A DNA stretch of 64,000 nt from assembly GCA_024696945.1 (NCBI GenBank), contig JAILGF010000185.1, forward strand, positions 1 to 64,000, given 5' to 3'. The notes beneath the pieces were generated by a model. That model had not been told where the DNA came from, ran no database searches, and saw only the letters and a list, made by a program, of their open reading frames with translations. A program made the translations under genes and the position numbers. The stretch's first letter is position 1. Every line of letters begins with the position of its first letter. Source of the DNA: Lachnospiraceae bacterium (lineage in GTDB: Bacteria > Bacillota > Clostridia > Lachnospirales > Lachnospiraceae). This document shows positions 52,620 through 62,149 of this stretch, in pieces.

Positions 52620-54026
52620 ATGAAAAAACAGGCTTTTAATCCTTACCTGCCCTCTTGGGAATATGTTCCCGACGGAGAGCCTTATGTATTCGACGGACGT
52701 GTGTATGTCTATGGTTCACACGACCTGTATAACGGACAGGCATTCTGTCTTGGGGATTACGTAGGCTGGTCAGCACCAGTGGACGATCTGGGAAACTGGA
52801 GATATGAGGGGATCACTTACCCCAGGCTTGCAGACCCGGCAAATGACGGAAGAATGGTTCTCTACGCACCCGACGTTACAATAGGACCTGACGGCAGATA
52901 TTATATGTATTATTGCCTCGACAAGGTACCGATTGTATCCGTTGCGGTATGTGATACACCTGCCGGAAAATATGAATTCTACGGACACGTTCATTATCAG
53001 GACGGAACCCGTTTAGGTGAAAGAGAGGGTGACGAGCCTCAGTTTGATCCCGGTGTCATTACCGAGGACGGAAAGACCTATCTTTACACAGGCTTCTGCG
53101 GAATGGGCGATAAATCAAGGACAGGTGCCTTCTGTACAGTCCTTGACAAGGATATGCTTACAATAATAAAAGACCCTGTAAGAGTGGTTCCCGGCTGTAT
53201 GTACAGCGAGGGAAGCGGATTTGAGGGACATGCGTTCTTCGAGGCTTCTTCTATCAGAAAGCGCGGAGATACATATTATTACATCTATTCTTCACAGGTT
53301 ATGCACGAGCTCTGCTATGCGACTTCAAAGTATCCCGATAACGATTTCAAATACGGCGGAGTTATAGTTTCAAACGCAGATATAGGTATTGACAGCTATA
53401 AGCCCAAGGAGATGGTAGCGGGAACAGTCGGAAACGATCACGGAAGCATCGTGCAGATTGGGGAAGACTGGTATATTTTCTATCACCGTCAGACAAACGG
53501 AACATGGTTCAGCCGCCAGGGCTGTGCCGAGAAGATCCATTTCGAAGAGGATGGTTCCATAAAACAGGTTGAGATGACATCCTGCGGACTTAACGGCGGA
53601 CCGTTGGTAGGCAAGGGTGAATATCCCACATATATCTGCTGCAACCTTTTCAATAAGGATGCAAAGCCCGGACCCTTCGGTATGGGAGCCTTCGGAAACA
53701 ATGCAAAGATCATCATGGACGGGCGCGACGGTGACGAAGAGCTCGGATATGTATATAACGTTAAGAAGGGTGATGTCATCGGATTTAAGTACTTTGACTG
53801 CAAGGGCATCACCAAGGTAAGAGTTACCACCAGAGGTTACTCATACGGCTACTTTGAGGTTAGGACCAAATGGGACGGTGAGGTACTCGGAACCATCAAG
53901 CTCGAGAGCTCCAATTTCTGGGAGGCTCACGAGGCCAATATCGCAATACCCGACGGAATAAACGCCCTTTACTTCACATTCTGTGAAGGCGGAAGCTGCA
54001 GCTTCAAATCATTCGAACTGATCTGA
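52620..54026 (+). CDS. Glycoside hydrolase family 43 with C-terminal beta-sandwich
   Basis: The 468-residue enzyme has a five-bladed GH43 propeller over the first ~320 residues: VPDGEPYVFDGRVYVYGSHD (general-base Asp region), YAPDVTIGPDGRYYMYY, FDPGVITEDGKTYLYTG and GHAFFEASSIRKRGDTYYYIY (general-acid Glu region). A CBM6-like beta-sandwich fills ~340-468 (FKYFDCKGITKVRVTTRGYSYGYF). There is no signal peptide, so it acts in the cytosol on imported oligosaccharides, probably as an arabinofuranosidase or xylosidase. I choose ATG 52620 with ATGGAGG six bases upstream. Confidence 0.9.
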   Translation: MKKQAFNPYLPSWEYVPDGEPYVFDGRVYVYGSHDLYNGQAFCLGDYVGWSAPVDDLGNWRYEGITYPRLADPANDGRMVLYAPDVTIGPDGRYYMYYCLDKVPIVSVAVCDTPAGKYEFYGHVHYQDGTRLGEREGDEPQFDPGVITEDGKTYLYTGFCGMGDKSRTGAFCTVLDKDMLTIIKDPVRVVPGCMYSEGSGFEGHAFFEASSIRKRGDTYYYIYSSQVMHELCYATSKYPDNDFKYGGVIVSNADIGIDSYKPKEMVAGTVGNDHGSIVQIGEDWYIFYHRQTNGTWFSRQGCAEKIHFEEDGSIKQVEMTSCGLNGGPLVGKGEYPTYICCNLFNKDAKPGPFGMGAFGNNAKIIMDGRDGDEELGYVYNVKKGDVIGFKYFDCKGITKVRVTTRGYSYGYFEVRTKWDGEVLGTIKLESSNFWEAHEANIAIPDGINALYFTFCEGGSCSFKSFELI

Positions 54027-54043
54027 TAAAAGGAGAATTACAA

Positions 54044-55024
54044 ATGGCAAAACAGAGAGAAGCTTTAGTAACAAATATTTTCACTGCGGATCCTTCCGCA
54101 CATGTATTTAACGATAAGATTTATGTTTATCCTTCACATGACCTTCCTCATGACGGAGCTGACGATGATGAAGGTATAGAGTACGCAATGGAGGATTATC
54201 ATATCCTTTCCATGGATAATCTTGATGAAGCAACCCCCTGCATCGATAACGGCGAAGCACTTCACATGAAGGATATCCCGTGGGTAAGCAAGCAGATGTG
54301 GGCACCCGACGTTGCATTCAAGGATGGAAAATACTACCTTTACTTCCCCGCAAGGGATCAGCAGGGTGTATTCCGTCTTGGCGTAGCCGTAAGCGACAGC
54401 CCCGTAGGTCCCTTTAAGGCAGAGGAAAGCTTCATCCCCGGTAGTATGAGCATCGACCCCGCAGTGTTTGAGGAAAACGGAAGATATTATTGCTACAACG
54501 GCGGACTCTGGGGCGGACAGCTTGAGAAATGGATGACAGGTTCATTTGTTGAGAATCCCAGGGAAATCGGTGAAGACGAGCCCGCACTCGGACCGTTCTT
54601 TGCAGAACTGAACGATGATATGAAGACCTTTAAGGCAACTCCCAAAATGGTACAGATTCTTGATGAGAACGGAGAGCCTATAAAAGCCGGTGATGAGGAC
54701 AGACGTTACTTCGAGGGCCCTTGGATGCATAAATATAACGGACTTTACTACCTTTCATATTCAACCGGTACAACTCATTATCTTGTATATGCTACCGGTA
54801 CTAGTCCCGAAGGTCCGTTTACCTACAGAGGAAGGCTAATGGAGCCCGTAATCGGATGGACAACACATCATTCCATAATCGAATATCACGGAAAGTGGTA
54901 TCTCTTCTATCATGACTGTGAGATTTCAAAGGGTATCAACCACAGAAGAAACGTTAAGTTTACCGAGATATTCTATAATGAGGACGGAACCATTAAGACG
55001 GTATTCCCCTATGACCATAAGTAA
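54044..55024 (+). CDS. Glycoside hydrolase family 43, single-domain
   Basis: The 326-residue intracellular GH43 propeller has FTADPSAHVFNDKIYVYPSHD with the general-base Asp, WVSKQMWAPDVAFKDGKYYLYFPA, SIDPAVFEENGRYYCYNGG, FEGPWMHKYNGLYYLSYSTG with the general-acid Glu, and WTTHHSIIEYHGKWYLFYHD. No signal peptide. It follows the first GH43 gene by 17 bp with GGAG upstream, so both are expressed together and probably split xylan- or arabinan-derived oligosaccharides in the cytosol. No transporter gene is adjacent. Confidence 0.92.
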   Translation: MAKQREALVTNIFTADPSAHVFNDKIYVYPSHDLPHDGADDDEGIEYAMEDYHILSMDNLDEATPCIDNGEALHMKDIPWVSKQMWAPDVAFKDGKYYLYFPARDQQGVFRLGVAVSDSPVGPFKAEESFIPGSMSIDPAVFEENGRYYCYNGGLWGGQLEKWMTGSFVENPREIGEDEPALGPFFAELNDDMKTFKATPKMVQILDENGEPIKAGDEDRRYFEGPWMHKYNGLYYLSYSTGTTHYLVYATGTSPEGPFTYRGRLMEPVIGWTTHHSIIEYHGKWYLFYHDCEISKGINHRRNVKFTEIFYNEDGTIKTVFPYDHK

Positions 55025-55078
55025 TGGCGGTTAAAGCCCTTCACTTGTAAAATCTGCTTTTTATATAAGGAAGAAAGA

Positions 55079-55678
55079 ATGGCAGCATCAAGATCAAGCT
55101 ACTCTTCGAGCAGCAAACCCAAATTGAAAATAGTCATCAATTCTCCGGTAATACTTGCTTTTACTGCCATATGCGTGGTAGCGCTCATATTGGACAAGGT
55201 TACCGCTCAGAATTCAACAGCCGCGGTGTTTTCCGTTTACCGATCATCGCTTGCCAGTCCGTTTACCTACATCAGATTCTTTGGCCATATATTCGGTCAC
55301 AACGGTGTAGAGCATCTTGTTGGCAATCTGATGATGATACTGGTACTCGGACCCATGCTTGAGGAAAGATATGGCGGAAAGAGCATTGCGATAATAATAG
55401 CAATTACCGCACTGGTAACAGGAATCGCAAGCTTTATTCTGTTCCCGAACATCGCGCTTATGGGAGCAAGCGGAGTTGTTTTCGCATTTATACTTCTTTC
55501 AAGCTTTACAAGCTTTAAGGACCGTGAGATACCGCTCACCTTTATCCTTGTAGCTGTTTTATATTTAGGGCAGCAGATATACCAGGGAATCTTCGTAGAT
55601 GACAACGTATCCCAGTTTACCCACATACTCGGAGGTATAACGGGAACGGTGATAGGATACAATCTTAATAAGAAATAA
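55079..55678 (+). CDS. Rhomboid-family intramembrane serine protease
   Basis: The 199-residue rhomboid cleaves membrane proteins inside the bilayer. A positively charged N-terminus precedes six hydrophobic helices. The catalytic Ser lies in LMGASGVVFAF and the His in FTHILGGITGTVIGY. The helix-2 HNGVEHLVGNLMMI motif is conserved. The expected oxyanion HxxxN is seen as HLVGN. It follows the GH43 gene by 54 bp, and a terminator follows it. Confidence 0.93.
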   Translation: MAASRSSYSSSSKPKLKIVINSPVILAFTAICVVALILDKVTAQNSTAAVFSVYRSSLASPFTYIRFFGHIFGHNGVEHLVGNLMMILVLGPMLEERYGGKSIAIIIAITALVTGIASFILFPNIALMGASGVVFAFILLSSFTSFKDREIPLTFILVAVLYLGQQIYQGIFVDDNVSQFTHILGGITGTVIGYNLNKK

Positions 55679-55684
55679 CAGACA

Positions 55685-55717
55685 AAAAGGGCGGAATAGT
55701 TACTTTTCCACCCTTTT
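55685..55717 (+). terminator. Intrinsic terminator after the rhomboid gene
   Basis: AAAAGGGCGGAA pairs with TTCCACCCTTTT (one mismatch); the right arm ends in T residues. Confidence 0.75.
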
Positions 55718-55746
55718 CGTTTGGGTTAAAACAAAAGGATGATAAA

Positions 55747-56385
55747 ATGAGATTAAGACATAACCCCAAGGCAGATATAGCTGTTGAAAACAGCGAATAC
55801 GTTGAGCAGGACCCAAAGTCGAGAAAGAGCCGTTGGAAAGAGGTTTTCGGGAATGAGAATCCCATCCACATAGAGATCGGAATGGGCAAAGGGCAGTTCA
55901 TTACCACTTTGGCCGTAAATAATCCCGAGATCAATTATATAGGTATAGAACGTGTTCCGACAGTGCTGTACAAAGCCCTGAGAAAACAGGAGGAGCTTAA
56001 GCTGAAGAACCTTATTCTTATTGCTTTCAACGCTGATGAGATCGGGGAGGTATTTGAACAGGGCGAAGTAGAGAGGATATATCTTAATTTTTCAGATCCC
56101 TGGCCTAAGGACAGGCATGCGTCAAGAAGACTTACATCACCGCGCTTTCTTGAAAAATATAACGGATTCCTGAAAAAAGATGGGTATATTGCATTTAAAA
56201 CAGATAACCGGAATCTTTTTGATTATTCCCTTATAGCTGCTGCGGAAGCCGGCTGGAAAACAAGAAACATAACCTACGATCTTCATAACAGTGAGTTTAA
56301 TGCAGGCAACATCATGACTGAATATGAAGTACGTTTCTCATCCGCCGGAGTCCCCATAAATAGGGTGGAAATATATAGGGATTGA
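55747..56385 (+). CDS. trmB: tRNA (guanine-N7-)-methyltransferase
   Basis: Methylates G46 of tRNAs at N7. The 212-residue TrmB has PIHIEIGMGKGQFITTLA (SAM loop), NYIGIERVPTVLYKALRK, NLILIAFNADEIGEVF, IYLNFSDPWPKDRHASRRLTSPRFLEKY (the DPWPK active-site motif) and the C-terminal TEYEVRF. Normal length. The next gene's promoter overlaps its stop codon. Confidence 0.96.
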   Translation: MRLRHNPKADIAVENSEYVEQDPKSRKSRWKEVFGNENPIHIEIGMGKGQFITTLAVNNPEINYIGIERVPTVLYKALRKQEELKLKNLILIAFNADEIGEVFEQGEVERIYLNFSDPWPKDRHASRRLTSPRFLEKYNGFLKKDGYIAFKTDNRNLFDYSLIAAAEAGWKTRNITYDLHNSEFNAGNIMTEYEVRFSSAGVPINRVEIYRD

Positions 56386-56410
56386 CTTTATGAAAAAAAA
56401 ATGCTACAAT
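56382..56410 (+). promoter_or_regulatory. Sigma-A promoter overlapping the trmB stop
   Basis: TTGACT (56382-56387), 17-bp spacer, TACAAT (56405-56410). The 105-nt leader that follows holds a CGGTATT/AATACCG hairpin (about 56451-56470). Confidence 0.8.
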
Positions 56411-56521
56411 ACTCTGTCGTTGGCGGCGCCGCAGACACGCTGCCCATGCATCGGTATTATTCGGAATACCGGTCAGTAGCTTTATGAGGACCGTAGCATG
56501 TCTGCAGAAAGGTATAAGGAA

Positions 56522-57856
56522 ATGAAAAAAAATTTAAAAAAACTGATCGCCGTATTGATCATGGTTTTAGCGATGACGGCACTTGCTGCATGTTCATCCG
56601 ATGAACCCGCACAACCCGAAAATGTCACCGAGGCCGTTACAAAGGCACCCGAGACCACACCTACAGAGGAAGTAACTGCTACACCGGATCCCACATCAAC
56701 ACCTACACCCGTTCCTACTGAAGAGCCTACGGCAGAACCTACGGCAGAACCTACTGAGGCTGAAAAGGCTGCGGATAGCGGACTGAGCGGCACCGATATT
56801 ACAGGTACCGAAGAGATGGATCCCGTGATTACCGGAACTGACGACCCCGATATTATCGAGATCGATCCTATTGACGATGTGAATAGTCCTCTTGAAACAA
56901 AATACAGTGAATTTTCATCGGATGTTGATGCTTCCGCAAAAGCAGTTGCCGAGAAATTCATGAATGCATTCGTTACTTACAATGCAGAGGATATGGTTGC
57001 AACAATAGCTTATGACGAGGAACATAAGAGCGAGCTTGATGAAATTGAAAGCGCTTTTGATGAAATTAAAACAGAAATGGCTGCAGCTCTCGGAGGAGAA
57101 ACAGATCTTTCCAAATTCATTACCATAGAGCTTATCGGAGGAACGGCTGTATCCTCAGAGAACGTTGATATGATCTACGGAGCGCTTGTTAATACTGATG
57201 AAGTAACCGATCTTCAGGTATTTACCGCTGCAATGTCATCCACTATTCCTTACTTACAGGAAGCAAGCAGCGACACTTATCAGAATGTCATAGTAGGAAA
57301 GTATAAGGGCGAGTACAAGGTTATCGCTACCGATGAGGTTTATGAAAATGATGATGACGATATCATCGATATCGATCCTTCAATCGACGATACTGAGAAT
57401 ACTACACTCAGCAGAGAAGAAATCGAAGCATTAATGTATCAGTTCAACGGCAGCGAGAGTGCCGATGAGATCGCAGACCTGTTTATTGCAGCTTATTCCA
57501 AGCTTGACATGATCAAAATGTATTCATGTATTGGCATGGATGAGGCAACAAAGGAAGAAGCCATTGCAGAACTTGGCAGTATAATGCAGGAGATGGAGCT
57601 TATCACAGCTTTCATTACCGATGATTCGATCAAGATTACCAGAGGAGAGGCTGAAGAAGTTACCACTGAGGAGCTTGACACTATTGCATTAAACGCAAAA
57701 CAGGTATCAATGGATGACGTAAGCGATATCGTAAAGTATTCCTTACATATCGACATGAACGTTATGGGACAGTCACAGTCACAGGATACCTACCTTTATA
57801 TCGGAAAATACAAGGGCGAATACAGAATTATCTACACAGAAGCATTCGGATTATAA
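56522..57856 (+). CDS. Lipoprotein with Thr/Pro/Glu linker and duplicated domain
   Basis: The 444-residue lipoprotein has a signal ending LAAC (Cys about 24), a low-complexity TPTEEVTATPDPTSTPTPVP linker to about 110 and two homologous domains. Each ends with the same strand pair: VIVGKYKGEYKVIATDEVYE (about 270) and YIGKYKGEYRIIYTEAFGL at the C-terminus, with similar helical starts (SAKAVAEKFMNAFVTYNAEDM; SADEIADLFIAAYSKLDMIKM). The fold looks NTF2-like. No catalytic residues are evident. I choose ATG 56522, nine bases after AAAGG. Function unknown; probably extracellular substrate binding or signalling. Confidence 0.82.
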   Translation: MKKNLKKLIAVLIMVLAMTALAACSSDEPAQPENVTEAVTKAPETTPTEEVTATPDPTSTPTPVPTEEPTAEPTAEPTEAEKAADSGLSGTDITGTEEMDPVITGTDDPDIIEIDPIDDVNSPLETKYSEFSSDVDASAKAVAEKFMNAFVTYNAEDMVATIAYDEEHKSELDEIESAFDEIKTEMAAALGGETDLSKFITIELIGGTAVSSENVDMIYGALVNTDEVTDLQVFTAAMSSTIPYLQEASSDTYQNVIVGKYKGEYKVIATDEVYENDDDDIIDIDPSIDDTENTTLSREEIEALMYQFNGSESADEIADLFIAAYSKLDMIKMYSCIGMDEATKEEAIAELGSIMQEMELITAFITDDSIKITRGEAEEVTTEELDTIALNAKQVSMDDVSDIVKYSLHIDMNVMGQSQSQDTYLYIGKYKGEYRIIYTEAFGL

Positions 57857-57888
57857 TGTAATTGAAGATACGAAGCATCATTTTGTTG

Positions 57889-57932
57889 CCGAGGAAACGC
57901 TGAAGGCGTTTTCTCGGTAACTTTTTATTTTT
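57889..57932 (+). terminator. Intrinsic terminator formed by the GCTGAAGGC hairpin element
   Basis: CCGAGGAAACGC pairs with GCGTTTTCTCGG (one G-T) across TGAAG, followed by TAACTTTTTATTTTT. This is the best-preserved copy of the element also seen at 32840 and 27697. Confidence 0.82.
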
Positions 57933-57997
57933 CTTGAAAAACTCTGAGTGATATGGTAAAATTTTCATTTAGATATATTGTTCTGAAAGGATGATAA

Positions 57998-58882
57998 ATG
58001 AGAAAATATTGCGTGATAGGATATCCTGTCGGTCATTCCAGATCACCGCAGCTGTTTGAGAGATTTTCGACAGAAAGAGGTCTGGTTTACGGAACGGATG
58101 TAATATACGAACGGAATGAGATAGAAAACAAAGAAGAGCTTTTAAGATTTGTCGATGAATTAAAGACAGGCATATGGAGCGGCTGCAATGTAACGATGCC
58201 ATGGAAGACCGAAATGATGCAATACATGGATGACATATCCGACATTGCCCGCATCACAGATGCCGTTAACACGATATCCTCGAGAAGAGGAAAGCTGTAC
58301 GGGGATTCTACCGACGGACGGGGGATGCTGAATCCATTAAAAGACGTCCTGGGAAAGGAACGTATCGGAGCCATGGTTATCCTTGGATGCGGCGGCGCCG
58401 CCAGATCCATAATAGCTGAGGCACTATTAAGGAATACCGGGAAAGTCAACATAGTATGCCGCGGTATAAATGAGGATATGAGTTCCGGATCCGGGCAAAA
58501 CGAAGAAAACAGCCCAAAGCCCCCTTCAAATCTGGAGCTGACGCTGAAGATGCTGAGCAGGATAAAGTCCGGCAATACTGAGACGGTATTTGTTGACAGT
58601 GACGACCACGAAGGCATTCAGGCAGCAATAGACGAAGCGGAGGTCCTTATAAACTCCACGCCTTTAGGAATGGCAGACGGACACGGGAATGAGAACCGGT
58701 TGCCGATTTCGGAAAGTATCGTTTTTGACAAACGGCTTATAGTTGCCGACTGTGTATATAATCCTGACGAAACACTTCTGATAAAAAAAGCGTTATCGTC
58801 AGGCTGCAGGACGATTAAAGGAATAAAAATGCTCGAAGAACAGGCACGCTGCGGTGTGGATTTTTTACTTGGAAGATATTAA
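57998..58882 (+). CDS. aroE: Shikimate dehydrogenase
   Basis: NADPH-dependent reduction of 3-dehydroshikimate to shikimate in aromatic biosynthesis. The 294-residue AroE has VIGYPVGHSRSPQLFERF, NVTMPWK with the catalytic Lys, TDAVNTISS, LYGDSTDGRGML with the catalytic Asp (the family GDNTDG reads GDSTDG here), and the Rossmann loop VILGCGGAARSII, then STPLGMADG near the end. A longer loop (about 160-200) separates strands. Length is slightly above E. coli AroE (272). Quinate/shikimate dehydrogenase cannot be excluded. Confidence 0.92.
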   Translation: MRKYCVIGYPVGHSRSPQLFERFSTERGLVYGTDVIYERNEIENKEELLRFVDELKTGIWSGCNVTMPWKTEMMQYMDDISDIARITDAVNTISSRRGKLYGDSTDGRGMLNPLKDVLGKERIGAMVILGCGGAARSIIAEALLRNTGKVNIVCRGINEDMSSGSGQNEENSPKPPSNLELTLKMLSRIKSGNTETVFVDSDDHEGIQAAIDEAEVLINSTPLGMADGHGNENRLPISESIVFDKRLIVADCVYNPDETLLIKKALSSGCRTIKGIKMLEEQARCGVDFLLGRY

Positions 58883-58916
58883 AGACAGAATAATTTAGAA
58901 AGGTGAGGTACAACAC

Positions 58917-59843
58917 ATGACACTCATTATCATGGCTGCCGGAATGGGCAGCAGATACGGCGGTTTAAAACAGCTCGATCCCTTAGGACCCGGAGGAGAA
59001 TTCCTTCTTGACTACTCGATATACGATGCCATAAAAGCAGGCTTCAATAAGGTTGTATTTGTTATAAAGAAAGAAAATCTTGAGCTCTTTAGGGAAACAG
59101 TCGGCGAAAGGATAGAAAAAGCCATAAAGGTTGAATATGCATTCCAGACCATAGAAGACATACCCGACAACGGCACCATACCCGAGGGTAGGGTAAAGCC
59201 CTGGGGTACCGCACACGCAGTGTATTGCTGCAGAAAATATGTTGATGAGCCGTTTGCGGTTATCAATTCCGATGATTTCTACGGAGCGGAAGCATTTAAA
59301 TGCCTGGCAGAATACCTGGGTAAGACTGCAGAAAACTCTGAGAGCGAAAAGGTTCACAGATACTGCATGGCAGCATATATGCTTAAAAACACCCTCACCG
59401 AGAACGGATCTGTATCACGCGGGGTATGTCTTGATAAAGACGGCAATCTTACCTCCATCACCGAGCATACAAAGATCGAGAGACTATCTGACGGCAGGCT
59501 GATCAATACCGATGAGAACGGTAATATTGAAGAACTTGATGGGAATCTTCACGTATCTATGAACTGCTGGGGCTTTACTCCGGAATTCTTCGGAACTCTT
59601 GAAAAGGGCTTAAAAGAATTCTTTGATATCAATAAGGGTGAGAAGCTGAACAAAGCTGAGTATTATCTACTTACAGCTGTTCAGGATGAAATTGATGCGG
59701 GCTCGGCAACTGTAAAACTGCTTGAGACAGATGCAAAATGGTTCGGAGTAACCTATAAAGAGGATAGACCGAAGGTAGTGGAAGCCATCAGAAAGCTGAT
59801 CGATGCCGGAGTATATCCGGAGAAATTATGGAATATGTCATAA
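58917..59843 (+). CDS. Sugar-phosphate nucleotidyltransferase-like protein
   Basis: A 308-residue protein with the nucleotidyltransferase fold: MTLIIMAAGMGSRYGGLKQL with the NTP-binding GMGSRYGG loop, a lysine just after, and VINSDDFYGAEAF with the metal Asp pair near 117-119. It resembles UTP- or CTP-sugar pyrophosphorylases but is not a clear GalU or RfbA. A hexose-phosphate substrate is likely. It is 34 bp after aroE and just before galE, with which it may supply nucleotide sugars for cell-surface glycans. Confidence 0.87.
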   Translation: MTLIIMAAGMGSRYGGLKQLDPLGPGGEFLLDYSIYDAIKAGFNKVVFVIKKENLELFRETVGERIEKAIKVEYAFQTIEDIPDNGTIPEGRVKPWGTAHAVYCCRKYVDEPFAVINSDDFYGAEAFKCLAEYLGKTAENSESEKVHRYCMAAYMLKNTLTENGSVSRGVCLDKDGNLTSITEHTKIERLSDGRLINTDENGNIEELDGNLHVSMNCWGFTPEFFGTLEKGLKEFFDINKGEKLNKAEYYLLTAVQDEIDAGSATVKLLETDAKWFGVTYKEDRPKVVEAIRKLIDAGVYPEKLWNMS

Positions 59844-59889
59844 GGTGACGGAACCTTGTGACACAGCTCCATCCTGTAAGGATGGAATT
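59842..59889 (+). repeat. Diverged copy of the 64-bp repeat family
   Basis: AAGGTGACGGAACCTTGTG, then CTCCATCC-TGTAA-GGATGGAA, aligns with the GACGGAACCTTACAA...CTCCATCGC unit at 45450. It lies between the nucleotidyltransferase and galE genes and keeps the hairpin though its sequence has changed on both arms. Confidence 0.6.
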
Positions 59890-59914
59890 ACTATAAAGAA
59901 AGGAAGAGCGTATT

Positions 59915-60928
59915 ATGTCAATATTGGTAACCGGCGGAACCGGATACATTGGAAGCCATACAGTGGTTGAACTGCAGAATGCAGGCTACGAAGCAGTAAT
60001 AATCGATAACTTAAGCAACTCAAATCCCGAGGTATTAAACAGGATTGAAGCGATTACAGGAAAAAGACCCAAATTCTATGAGGCCGATATCCGTGACAAA
60101 GCAGCATTGAAGAAGATATTTGCTGAGAATCCCGACATAGAGTCCTGCATACATTTTGCAGGCTTAAAGGCTGTCGGTGAATCCGTAAGCAAGCCCATGG
60201 AATATTACAACAATAACATATACGGAACTTTGTGCCTGGTTGAATCCATGCGCGATGCAGGGGTAAAGAACATAGTATTCTCTTCATCGGCAACAGTTTA
60301 CGGAGATCCCGCCTTTGTTCCCATAACCGAAGAATGTCCTAAAGGCCAGTGCACAAATCCTTATGGTTGGACCAAATCCATGCTCGAGCAGATACTTTCC
60401 GATATCACGGTGGCTGACAAGGACTGGAACGTAATACTTCTCCGTTATTTCAACCCTATCGGAGCTCATAAGAGCGGAACAATGGGGGAAAATCCCAGCG
60501 GTATCCCCAATAACCTTATGCCTTATATCACTCAGGTAGCCGTAGGAAAACGCGACCATTTGAACGTATTCGGAAATGACTATGATACACATGACGGAAC
60601 GGGTGTAAGGGATTATATCCATGTAGTAGATCTTGCACTCGGTCATGTAAAGGCATTGAACAAAATAAAAGAAAACTGCGGTCTGAAAATTTACAATCTC
60701 GGAACGGGACACGGCTATAGCGTTCTTGACATCGTAAAGGCCTTTGAACAGGCAAGTGGCGTAAAGGTTCCTTACGAGATAACTGCAAGGCGTCCCGGCG
60801 ACATTGCTACCTGCTACGCAGACGCATCACTTGCAAAGAAAGAGCTTGGCTGGGAGGCACAGTTCGGTATTAAAGAAATGTGCGAAGACTCATGGAGATG
60901 GCAGAAAAACAATCCTGAGGGATATTAA
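59915..60928 (+). CDS. galE: UDP-glucose 4-epimerase
   Basis: Interconverts UDP-glucose and UDP-galactose using bound NAD. The 337-residue extended SDR has [29 protein letters not shown], the catalytic Ser in [10 protein letters not shown] and [12 protein letters not shown] (Tyr-xxx-Lys), [32 protein letters not shown], and [21 protein letters not shown]. Normal length. AAAGGA precedes the ATG. It supplies UDP-sugars for surface polysaccharide together with the preceding gene. Confidence 0.96.
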   Translation: MSILVTGGTGYIGSHTVVELQNAGYEAVIIDNLSNSNPEVLNRIEAITGKRPKFYEADIRDKAALKKIFAENPDIESCIHFAGLKAVGESVSKPMEYYNNNIYGTLCLVESMRDAGVKNIVFSSSATVYGDPAFVPITEECPKGQCTNPYGWTKSMLEQILSDITVADKDWNVILLRYFNPIGAHKSGTMGENPSGIPNNLMPYITQVAVGKRDHLNVFGNDYDTHDGTGVRDYIHVVDLALGHVKALNKIKENCGLKIYNLGTGHGYSVLDIVKAFEQASGVKVPYEITARRPGDIATCYADASLAKKELGWEAQFGIKEMCEDSWRWQKNNPEGY

Positions 60929-60938
60929 TATTAATTTA

Positions 60939-60976
60939 AAATCAATCACAGAACCATACCTGTGATTGATTTTATT
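60939..60976 (+). terminator. Intrinsic terminator after galE
   Basis: A perfect 13-bp stem AAATCAATCACAG/CTGTGATTGATTT with loop AACCATAC, followed by TATTG. It overlaps the upstream part of the next reading frame, so the next gene must start after it. Confidence 0.85.
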
Positions 60977-60988
60977 GTGGAAAAAAAC

Positions 60989-62149
60989 ATGGGATTCAAC
61001 AAAAAAAGCATAACCTCAATACTTTTAATAATTCTTTCCGTTGTATCGGCATTTGCCCTATATACCTACGGTAATTCAAGTCTAAATCAGATACTGATTT
61101 TGGTTCATTTTGGTATATTGTTTACACTTGCTTTTTTGAACGACATACTGTCCGATAAGCTTGTTCTGATGGTGTTTTTTGTAAACCTTGCTTCAATAGT
61201 TATCACTATGGTCTACCATGCGAGTTTTGGAGTGTCCATCGTATTTCTGAACATGCTTTTGGCCTGCTTTGTATTCAACAACATACAGGTGGAAAGAAAT
61301 ATATATCTGTTTATACATCTGATTCCGGCAATACTCTGGACGATAATAGTTGTTTTCTCTGTAAAAGGTGATTATCCTATATCCACCGGAGAAATATTCG
61401 ATTACAGCTTTTTTGGGATCATTTATCAGAAAAACACCGTCGGAATAGTTGCACTGGGCTGCATCTACAATTGGCTGAGCATCCTGGAAACGTTTGAAAT
61501 TCGAAGAATTACAAAAAACATAGTTTCAGCACCGATAATAATAGTCTTTTTGCTGAAGATACTTGAATCAAATTGCCGTTCAGCTACCTTTGCCACAATA
61601 CTGTTCTGTGTGCTGTATTACTTTATCAGGAATGAGATCCCGTATAAGTATTATTATATAATAATTTTTGTCGGAATAGTGCTTTCCGGGCTTTTTACAA
61701 TCTACTATGTGAACAACGTTGTGGAAATAGATCTCGGAGACGTAATGGGACGAAACACCTTCCATCGTCTTGGTACATGGGAAGCGGCATTTGCGCTCAT
61801 AAGAAGATTTCCTATTTTCGGTTCCGGAACAGATATAAAGATGCTTATATATGACTCGGCACATAATACGGTCTTAAGCATATTGAAAACAATAGGAATT
61901 GTTCCTACTCTGACTTATGCACTCTGCTTTGCCAAGAGATTGCCTGAAGCCAAAATGGATACATATATAAGAGTATGTCAGATGGCTGTAATTTCAGCTC
62001 TGATGGTTTCGGTATTTGAGTCATTCTATGTAGAATCATACTTTTATCTAACATTCCTTATGCTATTACTAAACCCAAAACAAAATAGATCAGAGGCTCA
62101 TTCCTCTGATTACTGTTTAGTAAAAACTACGCCTTGTCGGGGAGCCTGA
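60989..62149 (+). CDS. O-antigen ligase/polymerase-like membrane protein
   Basis: The 386-residue polytopic protein has about ten hydrophobic helices and one large loop carrying the Wzy/WaaL motif: RLGTWEAAFALIRRFPIFGSG and HNTVLSILKTIGI (about 250-310). Such proteins ligate or polymerise lipid-linked glycans outside the membrane. I choose ATG 60989, after the galE terminator; a GTG at 60962 lies in the terminator hairpin. The 3' end overlaps its own terminator. Confidence 0.82.
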   Translation: MGFNKKSITSILLIILSVVSAFALYTYGNSSLNQILILVHFGILFTLAFLNDILSDKLVLMVFFVNLASIVITMVYHASFGVSIVFLNMLLACFVFNNIQVERNIYLFIHLIPAILWTIIVVFSVKGDYPISTGEIFDYSFFGIIYQKNTVGIVALGCIYNWLSILETFEIRRITKNIVSAPIIIVFLLKILESNCRSATFATILFCVLYYFIRNEIPYKYYYIIIFVGIVLSGLFTIYYVNNVVEIDLGDVMGRNTFHRLGTWEAAFALIRRFPIFGSGTDIKMLIYDSAHNTVLSILKTIGIVPTLTYALCFAKRLPEAKMDTYIRVCQMAVISALMVSVFESFYVESYFYLTFLMLLLNPKQNRSEAHSSDYCLVKTTPCRGA

